Positions 56,929-64,000 of a stretch of 64,000 nt of DNA are shown here, one piece after another. The notes under the pieces were generated by a model. That model was not told where the DNA came from and searched no databases. It saw only the letters and a list, made by a program, of their open reading frames with translations. Every line of letters starts with the position of its first letter. The stretch's first letter is position 1. The translations under genes were made by a program, and so were the position numbers. The DNA comes from Fontisubflavum oceani. GTDB taxonomy: Bacteria > Pseudomonadota > Alphaproteobacteria > Rhodobacterales > Rhodobacteraceae. The stretch is from positions 1,178,001 to 1,242,000 of the forward strand of contig NZ_CP129111.1 of NCBI RefSeq assembly GCF_030407165.1, written 5' to 3'.

Positions 56929-58458
56929 GTGCGCGGTCCTCACAATATTTGGCGGGTGATCCGCACGGGCGCGACGTTTGAGAGAACCGGCGCGATGCGC
57001 GTAGCACTGGAAGCGATGGATGCGCCGCGCAGTTTGCGGATCGCGGCGCGGATCTTGGGCTGGCCATTCAAATGGCTGGGGCTGAAAGGCGACATCAATC
57101 TGCCGCCGGTGACCCGGGCGCTTACCGCGCTGGGGCCGGCCTATATCAAATTCGGTCAGATCCTCTCAACACGGCCCGATGTGGTGGGTGGTGATCTGGC
57201 GACGCAACTTCGCGTGTTGCAGGACAAGCTGCCGCCCTTTCCGACCGAGCGCGCCAAGCGGGTCGTCGCCTCCGAGTTAGAAATGCCGGTTGAGGTGCTG
57301 TTCTCCGAGTTCTCCGACCCTGTTGCGGCGGCTTCGATCGCCCAGGTGCATCGGGCGAGATTGGCCGAAACGGGGCAGGAGGTGGCCGTCAAAGTGCTTC
57401 GCCCGAATATCGAGCGGGCGTTCCGCAAGGATATCGATGCATTCTACCTGATTGCGTGGTTGGTCGAGACGCTCTCGCCCGCCTCTCGGCGCTTGCGGCC
57501 CAACGATGTGGTGGCGCATTTCGAGGGCGTCGTGCTGCGCGAGCTGGACCTGCGGATCGAGGCGGCGGCGGCCGGCGAATTTGCCGCCAATACGGCCAAG
57601 GACGAAGGGTTTCATGTGCCCTCGGTCGAATGGTTCTTGTGTTCGCGGCAGGTGATGACGCTGGGTTGGGCCAACGGCATCCCTTATGGCGAAGCCGAGG
57701 AGGTGATCGCGGCCGGGCATGACAACAAGGCCATTGCGGCGCGTACCTTGCAGATGTTCCTGACCCATGCCCTGCGGGACGGGTTTTTCCATGCGGATAT
57801 GCATCAGGGGAACCTGAAAGTCGGGCCGACCGGTGAGATCGTCGCGCTCGATTTCGGGATTATGGGGCGGTTGGATGAGTACACCCGCCGGGTCTATGCC
57901 GAAATCTTGATGGGATTCATCCGCAAGGATTATCGACGCGTTGCGGAGGTGCATTTCGAGGCCGGGTATGTCCCTGCCGACCGGGATATTGACGAGTTCG
58001 CCCAAGCCTTGCGTTCGGTTGGGGAGCCGATTTTCGGTATGGATGCCAGCCGGATTTCGATGGCGCGATTGCTGGCCTATCTCTTCGATGTCACCGAACA
58101 ATTCGGGATGGAGACCCGCACCGAGTTGATCTTGTTGCAGCGCACGATGGTGGTGGTCGAAGGTGTGGCGCGATCGCTGGATCCGAATATCAATATCTGG
58201 GATGTCGCCCGGCCTGTCGTCGAGGATTACATCACCCGGAACATCGGACCGAAAGCACTGCTCACCGATTTGTTCCGCACGGCGCGCGTTCTCTCCCGTT
58301 TTGGCCCGCGTCTGCCGCAACTGGCCGAAGCGGCCTTGATGGCGCAAAGCAATCCGAAACCTGAACCCGAGCCGTCACGCTGGCGCGACCGTGTTCTCTA
58401 TGTGCTTCTCGGGCTGGCTATTGGTATCGGGCTGGCGATTCTGGCAACACAACTCTGA
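56929..58458 (+). CDS. ubiB: ubiquinone biosynthesis ABC1/UbiB kinase-like protein
   Basis: 509 residues from GTG 56929, immediately after ubiE. Atypical kinase-like fold of the ABC1/ADCK family: the KxGQ motif in GPAYIKFGQILSTRPDV, the A-rich loop AAASIAQVHRARL, the ATP-site Lys in VAVKVLRP, the catalytic HADMHQGNLKV, and DFG in ALDFGIMGRL. One or two C-terminal membrane helices (VLLGLAIGIGLAILATQL). It supports ubiquinone production at the membrane; its ATPase role is still debated. Confidence 0.95.
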   Translation: MRGPHNIWRVIRTGATFERTGAMRVALEAMDAPRSLRIAARILGWPFKWLGLKGDINLPPVTRALTALGPAYIKFGQILSTRPDVVGGDLATQLRVLQDKLPPFPTERAKRVVASELEMPVEVLFSEFSDPVAAASIAQVHRARLAETGQEVAVKVLRPNIERAFRKDIDAFYLIAWLVETLSPASRRLRPNDVVAHFEGVVLRELDLRIEAAAAGEFAANTAKDEGFHVPSVEWFLCSRQVMTLGWANGIPYGEAEEVIAAGHDNKAIAARTLQMFLTHALRDGFFHADMHQGNLKVGPTGEIVALDFGIMGRLDEYTRRVYAEILMGFIRKDYRRVAEVHFEAGYVPADRDIDEFAQALRSVGEPIFGMDASRISMARLLAYLFDVTEQFGMETRTELILLQRTMVVVEGVARSLDPNINIWDVARPVVEDYITRNIGPKALLTDLFRTARVLSRFGPRLPQLAEAALMAQSNPKPEPEPSRWRDRVLYVLLGLAIGIGLAILATQL

Positions 58459-58463
58459 CCTGA

Positions 58464-59132
58464 TCACGGGTTGCGGATACCTTGGACCAGATCGGCGCGA
58501 ATGCTGACGCCACCCGGCAGGTTGAGCCAGGTCTCGCCATCGCGGATCAAGGCTTCTTCAACACGGGCATAGACCTGAGCCGGGCGTTCTTCGAGCAATG
58601 TCTCTCCATCATAAGCCTCGGCGGTGAAGCTATAGACACCCTCAGGGAAAGGTTGACCATCGGCGTCGACACCTGCCCAGGCAAAGGGTTCTTCACTGAT
58701 GGTAAGGTTAATCCGCTGCATCTCTTCGCCCGCTTCATTGCGAACCACGAGTTCCATGCGGTCGGCCAGATTGTGGGGAGGGGCGGCCATCGCGATCGGG
58801 GTGCCGGCAAAGGCCGCAGGCATCTCGGCGCGCGCATCCATCCCGACCCAACCGGCAAGTTGCCCCATGCTCATCAGGTTCATCCCAGACTGCAGCCCGC
58901 TCAGCAGTTCATTGGTGCGCACTTGTTGTTCGACACCCGAAAAGGTCGCGAGTTGAGTCGCGAAGTCCGTCGATTCCATCGGATTTAGCGGATCCTGGTT
59001 CTCCATCTGCGTGGTCAGCATGGTCAAAAAGGTCTGGAAATCCGCCGACACGATGGAATCGTCCGCTGTCGCGTCGTTTCGGTTGACCGGGGAGGTCTGG
59101 GCACGTTGTTGAGTCGATTGAATGGCGTCCAT
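58464..59132 (-). CDS. flgD: flagellar hook assembly scaffold FlgD
   Basis: 222 residues. The N-terminal capping motif DFQTFLTMLTTQMENQDPLNPMESTDFATQLATFSGVEQQV is diagnostic. The C-terminal half is the FlgD Ig-like/tudor region (LVVRNEAGEEM, ADGQPFPEGVYSF). It caps the growing hook. It shares the minus-strand operon with fliK, 15 bp apart, and abuts ubiB tail to tail. Confidence 0.94.
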   Translation of the reverse strand: MDAIQSTQQRAQTSPVNRNDATADDSIVSADFQTFLTMLTTQMENQDPLNPMESTDFATQLATFSGVEQQVRTNELLSGLQSGMNLMSMGQLAGWVGMDARAEMPAAFAGTPIAMAAPPHNLADRMELVVRNEAGEEMQRINLTISEEPFAWAGVDADGQPFPEGVYSFTAEAYDGETLLEERPAQVYARVEEALIRDGETWLNLPGGVSIRADLVQGIRNP

Positions 59133-59147
59133 ATAGAGGGCTCCTCT

Positions 59148-60706
59148 TTAGAGTCTCAGATCCAGGGCACCGTTATGCTGGCGCGCTTGTTTTTGGATCG
59201 AGGATGTTGGATCAGTGACGGTGCTCGGATCGTCCGTTGCCACTGTTTGGTGGTTTGATTGCGGCAGGTTGGGATTGTCTTCACCGCCCGAGAAACTGAA
59301 TGCGGTGCCACCCAGCCCTGCGCGGCTGAATTCTTGCGACAGGAGATCCATATGGCGGCGCATGAGGTCGAGCGTTTCAGGGCGATCTGCGGTGATCGAG
59401 AGGGTGAGAGCCCCTTCCACAAGACTGAACACCATACGGACCCGGCCCAGTTCTGGCGGATCAAGGGCGATCTCGGTCGGCTGATCGCGAAGCGCCGAGT
59501 TTGATTGGGCCTGCATCGCGGCAGCCATCTGCGCGGCCGCGTTCTGAGCCATCGCGGGCGTTGCGACAGGTAGACCGACAACCTGTGCTTTCGCAGTCGC
59601 CGCGCCTGTGCCGAGTTGAGGCAGAAGTTCTGAGTCTGCGAAGGCTTTGTCTCCCATCAAGGGGTCGAGTTGTCCGGCACGTGTCACCAATCCTTCGCTT
59701 GGGGCTGCGCTCCAAGAGGAACGGCTTGCCGGAAGGTGATGGCCTGTCTGCCCGGCGTTGATGGTGGCGGCGGAATGTGCACGCAAAGCCGTCTGGGTTA
59801 TATCCGTGGTCTGGCGTGGTGTCGGTGACTTTCCCTCGCGATATGTTTGCGACGATGATACCGCCTGCATTGTCGGAGGCCCTTTTGGTGACGTGGAGGC
59901 CTGAGCGCCTTGTGTCGCTGTCGACAGGGATTTCGACATCACCGCGGGCGATGGTTCGCCTTTCTGAGAGGATGGATTTTTGCGCGCCATCCCTTCGCCA
60001 GCAACCTGTTGCGCCCCGCCCCCGGGCGGCGATGCCGTCTTGCCGGGGTTACCAACAAGATGGTTCATCGCGCCTAGGGTGCTGGCTTTCGAGGTGGTGG
60101 CGCCATTGGGGGCGAGTTGCGCGGTGCTTTCAGACCTTGTCGCGTACGAGTTGGGCATTTCGAGCGACGGTTTCGTGGTTGATGTGGTGTTCTGTTTGAG
60201 ATCACTTGGTGCCGCTGTGTCGTCTGCCGAGTTGGATCTGGTGAGAGGCACAGTTTGATTGGCTGCGTCCCGTTGTCCGGCTGAGTCGCCTGAGCTTCCC
60301 AGGACGGCGCCATGTTTTGTGGAAGCTGCCTTCGCGCCGGGCGGTGTTAGTGCGCTTTGAGGCTGGATCGCTTTCGACTGACCGAGCCCCCGACCAGGCT
60401 CATACCGACCGCCTCCTCCTTTTGCAGAGACTCCGCATCGTTGGAGAGTGTAGCGCCATCGGTTGCCACCGGCCCATCTTGCCCACCTTGTTCCTGAGGT
60501 GAGGTTTCAGCGATATCTCCCTGTTCGCTCGAACGGCTGCGCTCCACGAGGGTCGCGCGCGATTCATGCTGGTTTGAGGTCGGCTTTTGCGTCGACTCCA
60601 AGACGCGCAAGAACGCCTCCCCATTGGGGTTTGGACTGTTTAATGTCTCTGGGCCGGTCGCGCGCGTTTGGGCAGCGGGGCCAGCGGATATCTGCGAAGG
60701 ATGCAT
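59148..60706 (-). CDS. fliK: flagellar hook-length control protein FliK (frame broken by a 1-base deletion)
   Basis: The N-terminal frame (ATG 60706) is a Ser/Gln/Thr-rich low-complexity region of about 105 residues up to MSLVGG. The rest begins GLGQSKAIQPQ in the next frame. One G missing from the G run (plus CCCCC at 60387-60391) would join them into about 519 residues. The C-terminal Flg_hook domain, PTEIALDPPELGRVRMVFSLVEGALTLSI, is clear. FliK measures hook length and switches export specificity. Confidence 0.82.
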
Positions 60707-60822
60707 GTTCTATGCGGTCCTATTTGGGTCATGTTGTGAGGATCATCGCGGTTCGGCCTTACCAATTCTTTACTCGGATCGGTCATCATGGTCCGGAAAT
60801 ACATCGAATTGATTGCATCCCC

Positions 60823-61137
60823 ATGAGCACACCCGCCGTCCAGATCCCTTCCAGCCGCGTCGTCACGTTGTCGCCGTCTCTCCCATCCGAGCAGGAGGCG
60901 CAGTTGCGCCAAGCTGCCCAAGATCTGGAGGCGAGCTTTCTATCGGAAATGCTGAAACAAGCCCGGTTTGGAGAAACGCGTGGGGCGTTCGGAGGCGGGG
61001 CCGGAGAAGAGCAGTTTTCTTCCTTTTTGCGTATGGAGCATGCTCGTCAGATGGCGGCCGCCGGTGGGATCGGATTGGCCGAAAACCTCTTTCGATCGCT
61101 GGTTGCGCGCGCGCATGGGAATGGAGGAGGCCAATGA
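60823..61137 (+). CDS. flgJ: rod-binding protein, FlgJ N-terminal domain type
   Basis: 104 residues from ATG 60823. The rod-binding core reads LRQAAQDLEASFLSEMLKQARFGE and EEQFSSFLRMEHARQMAAAGGIGLAENLF. No muramidase domain, as in alphaproteobacterial FlgJ (CheL of Caulobacter). It helps assemble the flagellar rod in the periplasm; a separate lytic enzyme would be needed. The 117 bp to fliK hold the divergent promoters. Confidence 0.88.
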   Translation: MSTPAVQIPSSRVVTLSPSLPSEQEAQLRQAAQDLEASFLSEMLKQARFGETRGAFGGGAGEEQFSSFLRMEHARQMAAAGGIGLAENLFRSLVARAHGNGGGQ

Positions 61138-61481
61138 GTGTCGCGGATCATGTGAAGTCGGTGACCAAACACCTCGGACGTCAGGCTGATGACCTTCGTC
61201 GTGGTGATCTGGCGCATTTGGTTAAAATGGCTCCGGTCCTCACCCGTGCGATGGACACGCTGAGCCGCGCACCGGTCGAGAGCGGCGATGAAGAGCATTT
61301 GTTGAACCTTCGGCAAACGGCTGAACACAATACGCAGCTCATCGCGGCGGCGCTTCGTGGGATCAAGGCCGCGCGGGCCGTTTTGGAGCAAGCATCACCG
61401 GCCAGTTTCACAGGCTATGATGCACTTGGCCGCTCTTCCGAGATCGGGGCGACGCGCCCGCGCGTAGAGCGGCGCAGTTGA
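61134..61481 (+). CDS. flgN: FlgN-like flagellar export chaperone (probable)
   Basis: 115 residues overlapping flgJ by 4 bp. Helical throughout, with DDLRRGDLAHLVKMAPVLTRAMDTLSRA and HNTQLIAAALRGIKAARAVLEQ. This size and composition, directly after a rod-binding gene, fits FlgN, the chaperone for hook-filament junction proteins FlgK and FlgL. The sequence similarity is weak, so the name rests partly on context. Confidence 0.65.
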   Translation: MSVADHVKSVTKHLGRQADDLRRGDLAHLVKMAPVLTRAMDTLSRAPVESGDEEHLLNLRQTAEHNTQLIAAALRGIKAARAVLEQASPASFTGYDALGRSSEIGATRPRVERRS

Positions 61482-61702
61482 GATCGAACTCTTCGGCGTT
61501 TGCCTAAAATCCACAAGAAACAGCGCGATATATTAGGAGCTTATTAGCGCTTTGCCCGAATGGTTGTCCTGCACCAACCGGTGGCGTGATCTGGTCAATG
61601 ACTGGATCGCATACGTCAGAAAGACGTTCCGCATTGCCCGCGAGGGCATTCGACAACCCCGGCGCAAAAAACGCGCCATGAACGCAAAAGGAAGGGCAAG
61701 AT

Positions 61703-63267
61703 ATGTCCAGTATTCTGACGAACAACAGTGCAATGGTTGCACTGCAAACGCTCAAAGCGGTTAACACAAATCTGCAAACGGTGCAGGGCGAGATCTCCAC
61801 GGGTAAATCGGTTGCTTCGGCCAAAGATAACGCTGCGGTCTGGGCGATTTCCAAGGTGATGGAATCCGATGTGAAGGGGTTCCAAGCGATTTCGGACAGC
61901 TTGGGCTTGGGTGAATCCTCTGTGGCTTTGGCGCGGAACGCCGCCGAAAGTGTTACGGATCTGCTGATCGAGATTAAGGGTAAGATCGTTGACTCGCAGG
62001 AGGAAAACGTCGACCGCAACAAGATTCAAGACGACATTGACGCCCTGCGCGACCAGATCAACTCGGTCGTTGGTGCGGCACAGTTTAACGGCTTGAACCT
62101 GGTCTCCGGTACAGAGGATGTGAAGATTCTCTCATCGCTCGATCGCTCCGGTAGCAATACGGTCAACGCATCGAACATTACGATCAACCGACAGGATTTG
62201 GGCACTGCGGCCGGTACGAACGGCGTTGGTACAGGTGGGACCGATTTGTCCGGTCAAATCCTGGATGCCGCAAGCGGTTCGGCCTATGGTGGCGGCACTC
62301 TGTCGGCCAATGGCAACACGGCCGTGATCGAATTCGCGCAGACAACGGGTTGGGACGCCGGCGACGCGACGACCATCAACATAGCCGGTTTGAGCGTTAC
62401 CTATACATCCGCAGCTGCAGACCAGACTGAGACCCAAGCGCGAGATGCGCTTTTGACCAGTTTGCAGGCCCTGGACCTTGAGGATGTCACCTTCACGTCG
62501 GGCGGTGCTGACCAGATCGTTGTTACGTCGACACGGTCCTTTGATAGCCTTGATATTGCCATCAGCGACTCTGTTACAGGTGGCGATGGTAACGCCTATA
62601 TCCAAGAGATCAACGGTGTCGCAACCGGGAACACCACCACAGAAACGGGCACAGTCGAGCAACGGGCAGAGGAGATCTTCTTTGCGACCTCTGCTGTTGT
62701 TGCGGAAGGAAATAGCTACCAAGCTTCGGTTGGGGGGCAGCTTATTTCTATACCGCTGGCAAAGGCGAGACCTTTGAAGATGTTGCACGCGGCTTGAAAA
62801 CAGCAATTGACAGCGCTGGTATAGCCGGAGTGTCGACACAGGTGGCGATCGATCCGGCCACTGGTCAGGCCAGTCTGAAAATCGACAATAGTGGCGCAGA
62901 CTTGTCGCTTGCCACCGCAGGCATGGATGGCGGTACCGCATCGGGCGGCCTTTTCGGCCTTGGCGCGATTGACGTGACGACCACCGAAAGCTCGAACGCA
63001 GCTCTGGATAACATCGAAACGATGATCCAGACGTCGATCGATGCGGCGGCGGCCTTCGGCTCGACTCAAGGACGGATCGAAACCCAGTCGAACTTTGTGG
63101 GTCAGTTGATTGACTCCTTGAAGTCCGGGATCGGCACGCTGGTCGACGCGGATATGGAGGAAGCTTCGGCGCGATTGCAGGCTCTTCAGGTGCAGCAGCA
63201 GTTGGCGACGCAGTCGCTTTCGATTGCAAACCAGGCCCCACAGAGCATCTTGTCTCTCTTCCGGTAA
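61703..63267 (+). CDS. fliC: flagellin (frame broken by a 1-base deletion)
   Basis: The N-terminal frame (ATG 61703) has the flagellin D0/D1 sequence MSSILTNNSAMVALQTLKAVNTNLQTVQGEISTGKSVASAKDNAAVWAISK and a Thr/Gly-rich central region. The C-terminal frame ends with the D1/D0 part SARLQALQVQQQLATQSLSIANQAPQSILSLFR. The frame is lost at a GGGGGG run (62732-62737); seven G would give VGGAAYFYTAGKG and a flagellin of about 521 residues. The 221 bp upstream should hold the promoter; no convincing sigma-28 or sigma-54 site stood out. Confidence 0.93.
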
Positions 63268-63277
63268 GACAAACCCC

Positions 63278-63302
63278 GCCGGGGCCCGTGATGGGCCTCG
63301 GC
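63278..63302 (+). terminator. hairpin after fliC
   Basis: GCCGGGGCCC, loop GTGAT, GGGCCTCGGC: ten pairs with one G-T. No T tract follows, so it may only slow transcription or protect the fliC mRNA 3' end while letting flaF be read. Confidence 0.4.
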
Positions 63303-63347
63303 AATCATTGACCTCATGACACTGTCGCCTCCGGAAAGGATTTCCTC

Positions 63348-63722
63348 GTGAACACATCTCATTTGGCCCATTCAGCATACGGTCAAACAACATCTCCGGT
63401 GCGCACTGACCGTGGGATGGAACATGCGATCTTTGAACAGATTAACGCGCGACTGACCCAAGCGTCCAAACCGGGGAGCTCAGTCAAAGAAAAAATCTCG
63501 GCGATCCACGACAACCGCCGATTATGGACGCTGTTGGCGTCCGATGTCGCCAGCGAAAACAATCTGTTGCCGCAAGCGCTGAGAGCCCAGATTTTCTTTT
63601 TATGTGAGTTCACATTGGCGCACAGCCGCAAGATTCTGAATGACGGCGTTTCGATTGCCCCTCTCATCGAAGTTAACACAGCGGTTATGCGGGGGTTGCG
63701 TGGCGAGGCTGGGTCGACATGA
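63348..63722 (+). CDS. flaF: flagellar biosynthesis regulator FlaF
   Basis: 124 residues from GTG 63348. FlaF family: MNTSHLAHSAYG, then FEQINARLTQASKPGSSVKEKISAIHDNRRLWTLLASDVASENNLLPQALRAQIFFLCEFTLAHSRKILNDG. In Caulobacter FlaF and FlbT together set flagellin translation. The GGAAA-GGA-TTTCC sequence at 63333-63345 can place the Shine-Dalgarno in a small stem-loop. It overlaps flbT as ATGA. Confidence 0.93.
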   Translation: MNTSHLAHSAYGQTTSPVRTDRGMEHAIFEQINARLTQASKPGSSVKEKISAIHDNRRLWTLLASDVASENNLLPQALRAQIFFLCEFTLAHSRKILNDGVSIAPLIEVNTAVMRGLRGEAGST

Positions 63723-64000
63723 GCGGTCTTGTCTTGAAACTTAGCCCGAAAGAGCGCGTGTTGATCAATGGCGCAGTGATCGAGAACGGTGATCGGCGGT
63801 CGCGGCTGAGCATCGTAACTCCCAACGCACATATATTGAGGCTTCGGGATGCCATTCATCCTGACGAGGTGAATACACCGGTCCGACGCGTCTGCTACAT
63901 CGCGCAGCTCGTGTTGTCAGGTGACACGGATTTTGAAGTCGCGAAGTTGCAGATACTCAGAGGTATGGAGCAGTTGAGCCAAGTCTTCACCGACCCTGAC
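63719..64000 (+). CDS. flbT: flagellar biosynthesis repressor FlbT (3' end cut by window)
   Basis: 94 residues are present, running off the end of the window. MSGLVLKLSPKERVLINGAVIENGDRRSRLSI is the FlbT N-terminus, and LRLRDAIHPDEVNTPVRRVCYIAQLVLSGD follows. FlbT in Caulobacter binds flagellin mRNA and promotes its decay until the hook is complete. Co-translated with flaF. Confidence 0.93.
   Translation, partial: MSGLVLKLSPKERVLINGAVIENGDRRSRLSIVTPNAHILRLRDAIHPDEVNTPVRRVCYIAQLVLSGDTDFEVAKLQILRGMEQLSQVFTDPD

Overview
The window is from a GC-rich marine-type alphaproteobacterium, most likely Rhodobacteraceae (roseobacter group). The evidence is a dihydroxypropanesulfonate/sulfolactate gene set served by a TRAP transporter, fbc-type petABC, the order mutM/ubiE/ubiB - enoyl-CoA hydratase - rpsT - dnaA - dnaN - recF - gyrB, and flagellar genes with flaF and flbT. 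It looks like core chromosome near the replication-initiation genes. I see no insertion sequence, prophage, CRISPR array or rRNA.

Layout. 1-8687 is a plus-strand catabolic operon: TRAP transporter (SBP cut by the window edge, DctQ, frameshifted DctM), hpsN, hpsO-like SDR, hpsP-like Zn dehydrogenase, UspA protein, comDE and an FMN-dependent 2-hydroxyacid dehydrogenase. Together they predict uptake of C3-sulfonates and conversion of DHPS through sulfolactate and sulfopyruvate to sulfoacetaldehyde. 8.7-9.4 kb is decayed or unassigned DNA before a tRNA-Lys. 9.5-14.4 kb holds dapF, mtaB, two GST genes, a PaiB-like FMN protein and a GNAT enzyme; matB is on the opposite strand. 16-19 kb is petABC (cytochrome bc1), converging on thiBPQ (thiamine uptake) behind a TPP riboswitch. 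22.4-33 kb holds aroC, a thioredoxin/CcdA pair, a DMT exporter, an SDR, HU, amn-ade (AMP to adenine to hypoxanthine) and a sulfotransferase-like/class IV aminotransferase pair. 33-46 kb is mixed housekeeping (msrA, mepA, LOG protein, dapD, MipA, MBL hydrolase, pncA, trhO, an orphan histidine kinase). 46-58.5 kb is gyrB-lysE-recF-dnaN-dnaA, rpsT, enoyl-CoA hydratase, mutM, ubiE and ubiB. 58.5-64 kb is flagellar: flgD and fliK on minus; rod-binding flgJ, flgN-like, fliC, flaF and flbT (cut) on plus.

A striking property is that nine genes are broken by small indels. In eight of them restoring one base in a homopolymer (CC, GG, AA, GGGG and so on) rejoins a normal protein, and the list includes the essential dnaN and dapF. 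I read this mainly as base-calling error, so apparent pseudogenes here should not be trusted without resequencing. The most interesting biological candidates are the FMN enzyme that fills the sulfolactate-to-sulfopyruvate gap in the sulfonate operon, the sulfotransferase/aminotransferase pair, three back-to-back perfect hairpins between dnaN and recF, and a DapF with its second catalytic cysteine replaced by serine.
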